DNA from: Rhabdornis inornatus
Taxonomy: Eukaryota; Chordata; Aves; Passeriformes; Rhabdornithidae
Assembly (NCBI GenBank): GCA_013397075.1
Contig: VWZS01004363.1
Coordinates: 1,533,194 to 1,597,193 of the forward strand
Reading direction: 5' to 3'
DNA: 64,000 bases
Below the pieces are notes generated by a model. The model did no database searches. It saw only the letters and a program-made list of their open reading frames with translations, and was not told where the DNA came from. The position numbers were made by a program, and so were the translations under genes. Each line of letters begins with the position of its first letter. Position 1 is the stretch's first letter. Shown one piece after another: positions 1-15,100 of the stretch.

Positions 1-114
1 CCTAAACTAGAGAATGCAACTGATACTACCTTCAAAACAAAGGCCATACAAATTCCTGAGCAGCTTAAAGAAGATGGAGTGCTTCCTACGCAAAATAGAA
101 AACTTAACATAAAG
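1..114 (+). CDS. TEX10: TEX10 coding exon (partial at window edge)
   Basis: Reads from base 1 in frame as PKLENATDTTFKTKAIQIPE, ending in RKLNIK before the donor GTATAC at 115. It encodes the 38 residues that precede the HEAT-like region and matches the Lys-rich N-terminal tail of TEX10. The upstream part of the exon, including the start codon, lies before the window. Intron phase 0. Confidence 0.93.
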
Positions 115-3100
115 GTATACTGTGATATTACATTCTGAAATGACAGAAAATTGCTTGCCTTTTATCTAGGTTTACTGTGTTTACTGCAATTTGGGGAAAA
201 AACATTTATTAAAAAAAAAATAAATGCAGCAGGCTGTCTGAATGCAGCCCCATTTTTAAAGTTTTATTTCTCTGAGGGATGGATTTGTTTTCCTTCCTTT
301 ATGTCATCTTCTGTCTCTTGCAGCTCTGTGCTTAAACTGAAGAAAGCTAGTTATGCTGAGGTTTCGTAGTTTTGCTTTTGAGAACAAGAGTGAGAGGACT
401 TGCCTTTGGTCATCCCTCTGAGTCAGTAGGGTTGTGCATTAACTTAAGAACAAGACCTAAGGACAAGTCATTATATCTTGTTTTTCCTATCACTGAATTC
501 TGCTTAGTTGTTAATTGTTGTGGTATAAATGTTTGTTCTAAATACATGTTGCTATTATTAACAGCAGTACATCGTAAGAATATTCTGTATTTTAAAGTGT
601 TTAGGAAAAATGTGCAGAAAATACGTTTGAACAGCTTAAAGTAATAATGATGGCGATTGTATATGTTTGTTTCCTTATAGGATCTGCTCTCACAGATGCA
701 TCACTATAGTCCTGGGGTTAAGCATAATGCACTTCTTGGACTCAAAGAACTCCTGTCTCAGTATCCCTTTGTAATTGATGCACACCTTTCCAGTATAATA
801 AGTGAGGTGGCAGCTGTGTTTACAGACAAAGATTCCAGTGTCAGAGGAGCAGCTGTTCACCTGCTGCAGTTCTTGGCTTCGAAAATAAGAGCGGAACAGA
901 TTGCTCCATTTTTTCCTTTGGTAAGTGCCCATCTCTCTAGTGCCATGACTCATATCAGTGAGGGAATTCAGGAAGATTCACTGAAAGTCTTGGACATTTT
1001 ATTGGAAGCATATCCAGCTCTTCTTACAGACCGCAGCATTATATTGTTGAAGAATTTTGTAGAGCTTATTTCTCACCAGCAACTCTCAAAAAGACTGAAA
1101 AGCAGGGACAAACTTTCCTGGATGCTCTCTGTTAACCCAAATCGCAGAGTAACTTCTCAGCAGTGGAGGTTAAATGTGCTTATCAGGCTCAAGAAGTTTC
1201 TCCAAGCAGTGGTAGATGGATCCAGTGATACAGAGGATGAAGGGCTTCAAGAGCAGAAGGACAGCTCTCATTCTGTGAGGAACCCAATATGTATTAGTTG
1301 GAAGCTCCATGCAAATAATCAGCAACATATACAACTGTTTGAAAGTGGTGGCTTACGACCAAAGATCAACTCATCATTTAGACTGAGGTGAGAAAATGTC
1401 AGCTAGTTTGGGAATTAATGTCAACTGTGTGATTGCAATTTAATTTTTTTGGTGGGATTGTCCCTTAGCCATATTTTAGGACACTTAGTGTAATGTGTAG
1501 TCTTACTGCAGAGGCTTGAAAATACAGAAATTCTCAGCAGATAACTGTGTTATTGTATATAATGAACTTTTCCATTATAAAGTCTTTATTTTATGCTATT
1601 AATAATAATTTTGGATTACCAGCTCTATTGGGATATTTTTTGAATGCAAACTGACATTGACTTATTGCAAGATGTCAAACAGACCTAGGGGCAAGTAGGC
1701 AAATTTCTTTCGGTGGAATATAAACTTGTTTGTGATAATGAATTTTACTGAAATTTTGTGCTTTTACCTTCAAGAGTCTATCATAAGCTTAGGAGTCTGT
1801 TATCTATGACTGTAGCTCCTTTTAAAAAGGACAGCAGGATAAGATGTGTCTGGCAGTATGAAGTTCTGCTGAGTTTCCAATTCTAGATATTTTAATCACT
1901 TCACCAGTTTATATATTCACTGTGGATGAAAGATGCCTCAGCTGAGACATGCTGATGAATATGAAAGAAAGTGTACTGTGCTTAGTCACAGAAAGGTTTG
2001 TGTGGGTTTCAGTAGTACTCTAAACAGATGTGAGCTGAAGTTAAGGGAGAAATAAACAACTGTTTTGATTTTCTTCCTCCTCTCTGATTCACCCACTAGA
2101 GGGGAACCTCCCACCTCACTTTATGGTACTTTTTGAACATTGGCTTCCTCATACGCATTACTGTGAATGTTACATACCTTCTGGCAGGAGACCTGGAATG
2201 GTGACTTTAAAAATGGAGGCAGTTTAGCTGTTACACAGCTCTATTCCCTGTAGACACCAAGGTGGTTTGAAGAGAAACCACAGTCCTTGTTTTACTGCTG
2301 GAGAAGACAAAATAAGAGGTATAAAGCAATTATACCAAATGCATCTAGGAAGCCAGTGGCAAAAAAGGGTATAATACCCACTGCCTACTCCATTACTATG
2401 TCCATCTTATATCTTTGGAGGAATGAAGGGCAGAAGAAGAGGTGCTCTTTTTGAATACCACAGGTGTTGACCTGAATTAGCAGGTGTTTTCCATCTCTGT
2501 CAGGGAGAGACATCCATTCCTGCTCTCCTAGGCTTCCTCTTTGGAGGTAGTGTATTACTTACGGTAGGTATAAGCTAAAAATTAACCTGAGTTAGAAGTG
2601 CAGCTTATTCTCCTAAAAGTGTTGTTGTCAGCATAAATGTTCAGTCATGACCAACAGTATCTGGTGCAGGTAAAATTTTAGCTGGCAACTAGGCTGGTGA
2701 AGCCCCCTTGAGGCAGGGGAAGGGTTCAGTGCTGAGCCCAGAATTGTCCTGTTGAGTTCATCTTTGCAGTCAGAAGCACACAATTGTGGACCACTGTGTA
2801 TCAGAGGATGCTTGTATTGTGCCCTGGGTGATATGCAGTGTATGACGTACCAGGCCATGTAATAGCTGAAGATGCATTGTATCCAAGGTCTAGGAAAATA
2901 AACTTTACATCTGGTGTCACCTGGATTGGATTCTGCTTTTCTGAGGAGCTAGATTTTGGTGAAACATCGTGATACCCTTCTGGTTATAAATACTTACAAA
3001 AAGATGTTTGCAAGCATGAGGAGGAGCCAGAAGAATAGAAGGAAACATGGCTAGAATCCAAGGCGAGATTGGCAAAGCAAGCTGATGGCAGCAGAACAGA

Positions 3101-6100
3101 AGAATAGAAAGGGAAGAATCATCTGCTGAAGGTACTGAGATGTTCTCATTTTACTGCATTTGTGCATATTTTTGGTGTATTAGTTTTTCGCAAAGAGCCA
3201 GTACGGCTTGTTTCAGGGACTATGTGTGAAGTTCCAAATAGACAAGAGTTGTGGTGGTTTTTGTATTTACCACTGAAATAATTTCTGATAATCTAATTCT
3301 GTCACTTCCAATCCCAGTTGTTGCCTTTTACGGGTGTTCCCAGGCCTCCTTTATGGCCACTACTGCAAAGACAGAAATTAGTTGAAATAAGCGATGTAAT
3401 TCTCAGTGTGTGTGTGTTTAAAGTAATAATTAATCTAGGACTAGCTAAGAATAATAAGTTGACCAAACCATAAGTAACTATTTGCAGTGTGTGTATTGAT
3501 GGTCTTGTAACTAATACTGCAAGTAAGTTTCAACTTTGTTCTTTAACAAGTAGTCTTCCAAACAGCATAATTGTATGCTAAATTTTCAAAGTTCCTGTAT
3601 CTATTTAATCTTGCAAGCTCATTGGACAGGGCTGACATGTTACTGATAATGTAGTGATTATGAAATGAGATTTTCTGAATCAGTTTGCAGTATTAGTGTT
3701 AAATAAAAATAGTAGCTTCTGAGCTTGGAATGCTGGGTGATAGACTTCATTATCTTCTGTTGTGTGATAGATCTTCTAGTGTGTATGAATTTAAAATTGC
3801 ATTGTGTTATGAAATTGCTAGAATGTGTTCTCTGCATTATGTGCTGACTGTGCTGCTTTTTGCATCAAACTCATTTCAGGTGTGGAAAAACAGAAAGCCT
3901 TCACAGCTCAAATGTGGTGGTACCAAGGCGTGTGATTTTTTTTTTTTTTTTTTTTTTTTTTTGGAAGNTTTTTTTGACTGGAAGAGAAACAGTTGAGCTT
4001 CAGATTCTGCTGAGAGAGAGGACAATATGAAGCTGCAGAGAAAAACTTGCAGAAAAAAATGACTTGAGAGACTGAAATGGAAGATGAAGCATAGCAAATA
4101 AATATGTACATGTGCATCAAAGAGAAATGGAAAATGCAGTTCACTTGGTGTGCTGTGTGTTTGCTGCATTTGGCAGTGCACACAGAAAAGGAGGACAAGT
4201 AACCTGCCTAAAACTTCCAAAGACTTCCTGTTTTAAAGAGCAGCAAGTTGTTTCCTTATTTCCTGTTTCTTTTACACTTCCTTGACTTCCCTTTGCTGAA
4301 TTTCTGTTGTCTTCTTACTGTCAAATGGCAGATATTTACACAATTTTTGTTTGTTTAGTCCTGCTGTGTAAAAATACTGACATTTTAAAGAAAAATGACA
4401 GCTTAAGGGGTACACAAATATCTTGCAGCTCCCTTCCATAGTATTTCATTCTGATATAAAGGTAATATGCTTTGCAGTGTTTCCAAGAGTCACCCTACCA
4501 CTCAAGAATAGTGATAACAGATACGTGACAGAGTAATGGACATCAAACCTGTCCAGGCTGAGTGAACCTGTATTACGAAGGATAACGTACTAATCAAATA
4601 AATGCTGGACAGATTACTATAATACTTTGTCATCATCTGTTACTGGCGCTTAAATTTTATTTTACACTTTTATTGTTAACCTTGATTATGTGGAGGAATG
4701 TTACCTTGGGAGACTGGGGCTTCTTCTGCAGCGGTACATGAAGGCTATGCTAAGTATTCCTACCCGAATGCTTTCAGCAGCTGGGAGGAGTATCCCTTTT
4801 GGCATGAATTCTTCCTTTTTCCATTCCTTGTTTCCGAAAAGTACTGAAATAGTTGTGTGTGTATTACACTTCTGTAGGAAGCTTCCAGTGTGAATTACCA
4901 ACTTCTCCAGTTTCATGCACTGTTCACTTTTTAATTGGGAGATTTTTGTGTTCTTTAAATAGATTGCTGGAATTCCAGAGTTCTGCTGTAATATCAGGTA
5001 TTTTTTAAAAAAGAAATTATTAAAGACTGCTACTTCAGAACTATTCCAGCCAATTACTGAAATTTCAGGCTTCATCTGAGAGTGTAATCCTGTCCCAGCA
5101 TAGCATTTACAGGACAACCTCACTTTTTCAATGAGATTATAGTCTTGGTATCAACAGGCTTTAGAATTCATTGTGGTTGTAGCTCAGACATGGGATTTGT
5201 CTACTGTATTTGAGATGACTGAGAGCTAAAAAGCCTAAGATAGAACCATTCACCTTAAACTCTTTCTAGTCTGAAAGAAACTAGTGTCTACTGCAGTGCC
5301 TGCACCACAGAAAGGAAATAGGGCAACAAAATGGACAAATAAACCAAATTATATTTAATGGATATGTTGATTGCTGCAGTTAAAGCTAAGCTTTATGAAA
5401 TTTTGATTTGTTTGATAATTGTAGTGAGTACTAAAGTAAAACATGTTTTTTTTCTTATGATCAGTTATATTTCCATTTATCCCTTTTATTTTGTGCTGGA
5501 GATCTAAATTCTCTCCCCCCTCTTGCCTTCATTGAAAAATAGCTTGTGTTTGTCTCATACTTTGTTTTTATTCCTTCTCCATTTCCTTTTACACGTCATT
5601 AATGCCTGTGTTTGTTTTGGTTTTATTATTTTCTTGATACACTTGATACCAACTTGAGAGAAATGGCAGAATAAAATTTTCTCTTTCTATTAGTATTACA
5701 GATGGTGGCAACAACATGTAGCTTCATAGAAGGAGATATAACTAATTGGATAATTTAGAAATTACTAGGGAAAACTGCTTTGCATCTTCAATATGAAATT
5801 AAAATACTTGTAAACAAAACTTCTGCAGGTCTGTGGAAAGTTTTTCAGTTCTTGTTTTGCGTGTATATGTAAAGAAAAATGACTTGACGATCATTACTGA
5901 GATAGAAGGGAGTTTAACCGGAGGTTTGGTGTGCTGATGTATGTTAGGAAATTAGAATTACAATAGGAATTCCCTGCTATGAATTAGGAAACAAAATCGT
6001 AATTGAAAACAATTTCGCAAATGATCGATTTAAACTGTTGTTGCCTTTTCTAAAGGAATATGTACTCCTTAAAATTAACAGGAGTTATTCAGGGTTTTAG

Positions 6101-9100
6101 TTCTTTAAAGAATCTTCTTTTTGAATTGGATGCAAATCACTTGAATTTGTCTAGTAGCAAGATTGGGTCATATCTGCTGATTATCCCTTCAGAGACACAA
6201 AGTGTTTTTTGAGTAGGGGGAGAGAAGAGTTGGTTTTCTTGATTTCTGGCAGATATTATTTTTATTTAAACTATATCTTAGTTTTAAATTTTTTTTTAAC
6301 TTCATTATTAAATAATTTTCTGTTTAGTTGCTTTTCAGAGCATAATAGCTAAACATCAGGAGGGAGCTAAAGGTATATTTTTACAGGAACTTTTTTTCCA
6401 CATTTAATATGAAAAACATTGTTTATTATAGTTGGAGATGGCTATTAACTGTAATAAACCTCATGCATTTGACAATACCTTGTAGTCAGCTTCATTATTT
6501 TGCTTTAATAGCTTGAAAGGGGTTTTTATTATTATTTTGTTGTGCTGAGTATAATTAATTCCTTCCTGTTGGTTGAAGGTGATAGGATAATGCATATCAT
6601 ATTTCTCAATTTCATAGACTTTACATATAACAATGGGGAAAGAAGTACTGAAATCCAAAAAGTTGTTAAAGAAGCACACGAACTTGCAGGGAGATTTGGG
6701 AGCAGGTTTGTTGTAGATGGTTTGAACTCCCTTTTTTCCTTACTGATATATCTAGCAAGAAAGCCAGCAAATATTTAATGTGTTAAAAAAGTAACTTTTC
6801 ACATTATTGAGAAAACAGGAAAGTGTTATTACTGTAATCTTGTTTTGAAAGGTGTAATCTTTATCTTTTTATGCTCTTTTGCTTTTGTTGTTTAGGTCTC
6901 TGACAAGTGTAATGGACAGTGCAGAAAAAGGCCTGTCCTCGGCTGAAAACTTAAAAGGTTTTATTGAGATAATAATTCCATTACTGATAGAGTGCTGGAT
7001 TGAAGCATCTCCTGCACAATCAGCTCCCATTCTTGGAAACCTTTTGGAATCAGAATCTCAGCAGCTTATGCATCAAGTTCTTAGCATTATACATTTATTG
7101 TGGAAACTCACAAAGCGACATGATGAAACATACAAAATGGTAAGGGAGAAATGATCCATGGAATAATAATAACAGTTCATTTTTTTAATAAGAAACTAGT
7201 GGTTTGGTGATTTGAAGTAGTGAAGATACTTTGTTAAGAAAAAGCCTAGGTGTTGAGTAGATTTTGAATCTGGATTTTGTTGCCTCTTACTATAGAAAAG
7301 AATCAGTTGAACTGAGCCATGAGTTTGGTAAATAGTCTCCAGGAATCCTCCTTGATTGCAGCACAACAGCTTTGAAATGGGAAGTGGTGTTGGAAAAGGA
7401 GGAGCATTTTGTCTTCCAGATAACCTCTAGAATATAAATCGGAACAAAGTGTAGAATGGGGTTGTTTCTTCCTTGTTTTTGTGTGTTGAATAGTTTCATG
7501 GGGTGGGTGGGAATGAACAAACCCTGAATGTTTGAGAAGATAGAAGATAACGGTTGTCTGAGATGCTGTAATTGCTTGGTGCAGTCCGTGTTGCTGTGTC
7601 ATGATTGGTAGGATCATAAGACATTGGATCAAAAAGGATTTTAGGAAGTATCCTCTGAAGTTTGTTTTTTGTTTTGTTTCGGTTTTTTTTTTTTCCACCC
7701 AATTTATTTTCTCCGTCTTATACTTAGATAACTGAATTGCTTTTTTTGGTAACTTCTGCTGCTTTTCCAGCAATTTTGCAAATTGGAAGAAGAACGCAGT
7801 TTCCACTTCGTCTGTTGGGTAGCTGGAAGAAATATCTTGACAGGAGGAATGACTTTGGTTTAACCTGTATATAGGACTGTAGGCCCCTTTGCTAAATGAA
7901 AAGCTACACAGAGTACTTATTGGAAAACATTTGAGGAATCATTACATTAGACCAAAGTTACCAAACATACACAACCTTGAGGAATGGATTCAGCGTTTCT
8001 GAGCAAAATACACTGTTACTCTTTTTCCTTCTTCATCTTTTCTAGAGGCCCTCTTTGGAAGTGGGCAAAAAGCAAGCACTTGTCCTGGTAAATTCCTGTG
8101 GCAACCTCCTGTCCCTAGCCTTTTTCTGAAGGATTCTGCAGAGCTGCTGCCCTTAGCCATAGGGTGCCTGTATTTTGGCCGTATGAATGGCATGCTCTTC
8201 TGTCAAGATATGTGCTGGTTTGGGTACACACAGTTGGATTATGGCCTTAAATTGTTTGTGGGCAGAAAAAAAATCTGAGATTCATACAACTTGTTTTTTT
8301 TTGTGGAGCAAATTTCATTTTAGATAAATGGTTTGTTTCCTCTTTATAGTTACCTTTATATACAAAATGCATTCAAATGATTCAGTTTGAAAATGAAAGC
8401 TTTGCTTATTTAATAGCCCTTGGGCTTACAGGCCAAAGTGGTTATTACAGTCACTGGAAAACCACTCTGAATATGCTTGGTGGAAAACTATTGATCTTTG
8501 AAATAGTTAAATGGCCATTCCCTGTTCTTAATAGTAGAATATCAAAAAGATTATTCTGCCTGATCAATTTGATAGCAATGCAGGCTTTTTTAGTGCTGAG
8601 TTCTCCTGGACATTTTGTGGAATGGTGACTGTCTGCTAACCTGCAAAGCAAAATTATTTTAAAATACTGAATCATTTTTCTGTAACAGTGGTCTTTCTAC
8701 TGGAAAGTGTTTTGTCAGTGGACTTTCAGCCACAAGTACATTAATGATAGGGAAAGATGAAAGAAGTATTGGAATATGTTTTAATGGAAAACTCAGTACA
8801 GTCATGGCAAGCTGAACAGAGTCCACTCTGATTTTTAGAACCCTAATGAATTGATATAAAAGTACTTTCATTCAGATCTGTTACTCAGTTTAATATTGCA
8901 TGTATCCACATAGATACGTGCTAAAAAATAGAGCGGTTCAGTTAGGATTACGTGTTGTTGCTCACCATTACAGCATCTTGTTACTCCCTTGTTTTGTGGA
9001 CCTTCATGCACAGCACTTGAAAGTAAAGATGTATAAACAACTTGCAAACAGAAGCTAAAGTTCCTAGTTTTCTTGATTCCAGTAATGAATTTTGGAACAT

Positions 9101-12100
9101 AATTGTCTGGATTTATTTAATTTACTACCATATTTTCTGTTTATCATTTGCTTTCCTTAACAGGAACTATGGCTTCGAATGAATTACCTTGTTGATTTCA
9201 AGCACCACTTCATGCGTCATTTTCCTTACTCTTTACAAGATACAGTAAAACACAAAAAGAAAGATCCATGCAAAAGGTAATAAAATCAATGTCATGTAGC
9301 AGCTTTTGATTTCATAAGAGAAGTGGGACAATGTGACTCGTGTGCTTTACCTAATATTAAGTTTTTAATGATGGAAAACTTTTTATTGCTTATTGCTTGA
9401 AGATCTGTGGAGATGCTGCTATAGGAAGGCTGCATTGCTTCAAACTGAGAAGTTTTAGTTGTTCTTTGTAAAAGTATTGTATAGGAACTTGTCTGAATAG
9501 CATCTAGTAGAAAATTAAGTGCTGCCTTTGGGAAATGAAAGTGTTTTATTCAATTCTTGATCTGGAATTTGCATATTGCTAAATGGTGATTGTTTTAGGC
9601 CGACTGGTTTCATACTTCTGCATGTTTTTTTCAGCTGACTGTTGAATTACATTAAATATAGTTCAAACATTCTTTTCACCTGCATATAGTCACCTCTAGT
9701 ATTACAGGGCTGAGTGAGCACAGTTAGGAGAGGAGATGGGGCACACTCTGGCTGTCCTGTAGGGCAAAGCAGTACTGGAGCAGAAGCCAAACACACATTT
9801 CTTCACTATTGAGCTGTCAGAGCATATGCACCAATCCTGTTTTGGTACAGGCCAGTAGTAAATTGTCTCCTCTTTCAGCTCCCAGATGTGACAGTAAATA
9901 TTAAAGTTGTTCTGAAATCATTCTGCACCTTTGCGGTCTTTGTAGAACACTGGTGTATGTACAAGCGGTATCAGCTGGTGTCCATTTTTATTTCAAAAAT
10001 AATTTTTTGAAATCTTTCTGTTCTTCCCCCCTTCTCCCCTTAGCAACAGGAACTGTGTGAAATCCTCAAACAACATAGACCATCTTTTACTGAATTTAAC
10101 CTTGTGTGACATAATGGTTTCATTAGCAAGCACTTCAACACTTCAGACAGACTCTGGTTGGCTGGACATGATAAGGAAATTTGTGACAGATACTCTTCAG
10201 GATGGCAGCAAGTTGAATAGCAAGCAAGTTAACAGATTGCTTGGGGTGACTTGGAGACTAATGCAAATACAGCAAAACAAGGGTAAGATGAGTAGTTCAT
10301 GGAAAGCAAAATTATGCACTAACAAAGCTTGAGTTGTTTTACCATTTTAAGGTCTACACCTTACATTCTCAGTTATTACATCATAATGTATTTTGTCATA
10401 GAGGTAAAACGAATTTCAAAGTAATATCTCTGCATGTAGCATTGCAGACTTTATTTTTGGAATGCTGTCAGATTCATAGTGTTGCTATACGAAGTATTAA
10501 TATGTTTGTACCTATTTTCTGGTTTTGCTTCTTAAGATGGTCTTACGAATCTAAGATTAGATTCTATATTGAAAAAGTAACTACTAGGCTGCAGAGGTGC
10601 ATGATGCTTTAATATCCCAATCCTTATTTAAAGTCATTAACATAGCTGATAGATTCTCTTGAGTAGTGTAAGATGACCATTTTAGTTCTGTGATTGTGTG
10701 AAATGCCAAGATACTTTTGATGGAAGCTGCTGATGAGTATTTTCCAAGGTGTTTGATTTGAATCCTTTTCCATTTCCAGAATCCATTTCCAGTTATGACT
10801 TGCAGGACCAGTCCAATATTTTAGCTTACTTTTTTCTTTCATTTCAAGCACTACTTGGTTGTATTCCAAATGAGACCTTGGACATAGAACTTCAAGACAG
10901 AACTTTGTCAGTAAACAGAAAAGTGACAGCAGTCTTTTATATTTTACCAGTGTGATAGAAATGAATTCCACATCCAAGTAGTTCATAGAAAAGTCCTTAG
11001 CAACAAATACAATTGTTAGAGTTGTAAAATGAAAAGAAGTCAAATGTCCCTCAAATACATTTTGGCAGTTAGTTATATTTCCTGCCAAATCTATTCTAAT
11101 TGGAAATCTGTCTATTCCCATGTCTCTGGGGACAAAGGTAACTACTCATTCCTATCTGCACTTCGTATTTAGCTTTGTGATGAAGGCAAATAATAATCCA
11201 AAGTCAGAGCCTGTCGTACCACCTGAGCTAAAGCAGAGGGATTGCTACTCAGGAAAGTAGCTTCCAAGCAGTTTTAGACTGTTAGATCAGGTACTTCAGG
11301 CCTTTCTTTGTAATGAAATGTTGATATTTTTTTTTTAACTTTGCCAAACTTTACCAAATAGTGGATAATGGCTTGTGTTTTTCTACCCAAAGTGGCCATT
11401 TTAGTGTAATAATTTTCCTCAGGAATCCAGAAGACAAACAAGCTTTAAAAAGTTACAATGAAATTGTGAAAGATTATTATATATGGATCTTTTCCGCTGG
11501 TCCTGTAAAAGTTCAATGTGAAATTAGTTACCTCACAAAGCTGTGTCTGTTTGTGTGGATGGTTTATCTCACCCCTTCAAGATAATCCTTGTGCAGTACT
11601 AAAATCCTGACTAGATGTCAGATTGTAATTAATCTACCAGCTGTAGAGGAGATACAGCCTTGACATACTGGAGAAACAAGAGGATGGTTCAACAAGGAGA
11701 AGTGCAAAGCCCTGCATCTGTACATGCTGGGGGACAACCAGGTGGAAGCAGCGTGGCAGTAAAGGACCAGGAGTCCAGGTGGAGCTGGCAATGGGCCTTT
11801 GTGGCAAAGAAGCCCAGTGAGGTCCTGGGCTGCATTAGGAGTGTTGGTGACAGGTTGAGGAAGGTGTTCCTGCCCCTCTGCTCTGCACTGGTGTGGCCAG
11901 TCCTGGAGTAGTGTGTCCAGTTTGGGGCTCCCCAGTACAAGAGTGGCATGGACATACTGGTGAGAGTCCAGCAAAGGCTGTGAAGATGGTGAAGACACTG
12001 GAGCATCTCACCTGTGAGGAAAGGCTGAGTGAACTGGAGATTAAAAAGATTCGGGAAGCGTCTCATCAATATACGTAAATACTTTAAGGAGGAGTGCAAA

Positions 12101-15100
12101 GAAGAGGGAGCCAGGCTCTTTTCAGTGGTGTCCAGTGACAGGACAGGAAGTGGGCACACTTCCTGAAACGCAGGAAATGCCATCTGAACATTAGGAATAC
12201 CCTTTTCACTGTAAGGATGGCCAAGCAGTGGCACAGGTTGCCCATAGTGATAGTGGAGTCTCTGTCCTTGGAGCTACTGAGAAGCCATCTGGACGTAGTT
12301 GTGAGCAGCCAGATCTAGCTGATCCTGTTTTAAATGAGCTCAGTCATTCATTCCCACTTCAATCATTATGTGATTCTACAGAAGAAAAACTTTTTGTCCT
12401 TGATTGGTTTTTCTGATAACACTCTAGAAATTTTGAACTGTGTTGTGTCAGATGGGACTGCAAAAGATGGTACCTACAAAAAAAATTAACTCTTAATTTG
12501 TTGAAAATCTATTTGACATAGAAATTAAAGCCTGGAAGGGTATGTGTTTTTTAGAAGACAATGCGAAGTGAAAAATAAGCCATTTTAGTTAAAAAAAAAT
12601 GTTTAGAGCACAATGGAAATCAAAAGAGGGGAAATTTACATAGACAAACCAAAAGAGCTGATGAAAAAGAGATTAAATAAAACCATAGTGAACCTCCTGT
12701 GCACTATGCTGCACAAGCATGGTTCCATTTTTCTGGATTGCCTTTTTTGAGGAGGAATTTATGCTGGGGTGAAATGCACATATCCCTCCTTTTCTGTGAA
12801 TGTGTAGAAGAGCTTGTAGCTGTGTTGTCTGAACATTTATCTCCATTGCTTAAGATCAAACTTGGGACCTCTCTGTAATTAGGAGGTCTGCTCCTTTCTT
12901 GCAATTCTCAGGTATGACTTCAATAGCAGCTTGCCTGCTACTTGTATTTTTGATAAATTTTCTTCGTGCAATGGAAGAGAGCACACTCAGTCACTTCAGA
13001 AGGAGGCTTGACATGTGCCAGTTAAAACTGAAGTATTTTAAAACCCCCTGAGTTTATCAGCTGTGTTTTGGGTATCTGTATGATGTGGACCTTTTAAAGT
13101 ATGACTTTTTAAGAATGCCTTTTAAAATTTCTTCCATTTTTAAACTTGTCCTGTTCACATGAAACATTTCAAATAGTAAGACCTGTTTTACTTAGCCTGC
13201 TACAGAGTTATTGGGAAATAAGAATTCTACTCACTTAGAATATATATTTATTTTTGTATTTTTTCAGTTAACTGTTCATCAATTAGCTATAAACTACATA
13301 ACGATGTAATTGTTATTAATTTAAGAATAAGCCAGTGTTCTGTTTAAAAAATGCTGTCCCAGGTGAATCTTCACCTGAAGAATACGTTAATTGAGTAAGC
13401 TGATACTCCCGATGCATTGAAAATAATTTAATAATATATATCTTAGTTACATGAAATATTAGAATGGATTTTATTTTTCTGTTGAAAAATGTTAGATTTC
13501 AGCTTCTAAATGGCTCCTGCTTCATGCTGGCATGTGACCATGCCATTTCAGGTGATTTTTGTAGTGTGCTTTGTAGTGAGAATCCTTACATGATAACTTG
13601 AAGTTGAGTAAAAGTTTTACAGACCAAGATTGGCCCATGTCTGGATCCAGAATAATTTTTAGAAAGGAACATTCTTGTCTGTCTCTCAGAAGTTGCTCTG
13701 TTTAGTGTGGAACACAATGTTTTATCTGGTTTTGCACACATAACTTAGTAAGACTGATCTGTGTTCCTGGATGAAAGCTTTGGCTTATGAAGATAATGAA
13801 GTGATTGCTGCTACTTAAGTATGCCTTAATTGGATTGAATTCCTTGGGACCACAAACTCTTCTGCGACAAAATGAGCCAGGTCTCATACCTTTCATGTAT
13901 TGCTTAAGTTTTCAGATGCTTTCCTATTCTTTCCAGGCTTGTCTTCTCTGAATTCAGGTATCTTTCTGTCTGGTGGCTTAGTCTGGTTTCCAAGGAAAAT
14001 ATTTGGTCTATTTCTCAGTCTGTTACAGTAAGTTCTGTGTTTGCGGCTAATTTTAGCCAATTTGGTCACAGTGGTAAAGCTTTCAAATGTTGTTTTAAGT
14101 CTGGTGATAAAACATGGTTGATGAGAGCTTCAGAGAAGGAGAGGTTGCAGGGGAGTTAGTAGTTCTTGCAGTGTCTTGCCAGCAGCCTCTTGAGGTATTT
14201 ATTTTCTGGTTAATTAGCAAGTGTAGCTTGGAGCCAGCTGGTTCAGAGGCAGGGAGAGCTGGTGAGGTGTGGCAGGGAGAAAGGGGTAGTACAGAGAGAA
14301 CTGAAGGCACTGTGACAGTGAGGTTTTGGGGAGCAGAAGTAAAGGAGTAGAGAACATTGGTCTGAGGTTAATGCACTAGGGGAGAAGGATTGGAAGATAG
14401 CTGTAAAAAGCAGAAATTTATTGGTTCTCAGCTACCTTGCCACCTGTCTTCAGGAAGCTGTGAAGTTTTCACTTGTTGTCTCTATTTTTGTTGTTTGTTT
14501 TATTTTTGTTGGTTTTAGACTTGTGTCTATTCTTTTGTCTGTTTCTTTCACAAACTGCACAGGAAAGTGTTGTTTCAATGTTTTAGAATTCAGTCCAGAA
14601 GTTCAAAACATTTTGGTACTTCCCTCTGGAGTTCAGTGTAAACAGTTGTAGATAAAGATCACAGCTCGCTCTGTGTGTGCATGTATAAAACCAGAAGATT
14701 AAAAAGTATTACTTCCGATTTTTTTTAATCTTTTTCCAGTAGCAACGGAACCCTTGATAAAAGCTGTATATACGCTATACCAGCAAAGGAATCTGCTCTT
14801 CCCAGTTCGTACATTGCTTTTGAAATTTTTTAGCAGAGTTTACCAAAAAGAAGATTTGAGGACACAAAGAATCAGGTAAAAAAAATATTAATAAATATTC
14901 TTTTAATTTCAAAATAGTGAATTGATTTCAGGAGTGAGAATAGTGAATTTATATGTCGATGTAATAAAACTTCATTCTGAATCTGTTTTGACACTCTGTC
15001 ACTGGAATTTGAAAGTTTGTGTGCTCTGTGAGGTGGAGATATATCAGCTTAGTTGTCTGTCTTGGCATAAGTGCTAGATAGATCTTAATGACATAAATTT

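Noticed and set aside
696..698. ATG at 696 as the TEX10 start codon
   Set aside because: The frame is open upstream through a good acceptor, DLLSQ before it is conserved, and the exon at 1-114 continues the protein N-terminally.
7303..7806. 167-codon minus-strand open frame with a Lys/Thr-rich stretch
   Set aside because: The KKKTETKQKTN-like stretch is the complement of T-rich sequence; no family match.
10624..11121. 165-codon minus-strand open frame in a TEX10 intron
   Set aside because: No domain or family resemblance and no poly(A) or promoter context; AT-rich intronic sequence.
11689..12234. 181-codon minus-strand open frame
   Set aside because: It lies entirely on the antisense strand of a CR1 fragment and encodes no known domain.
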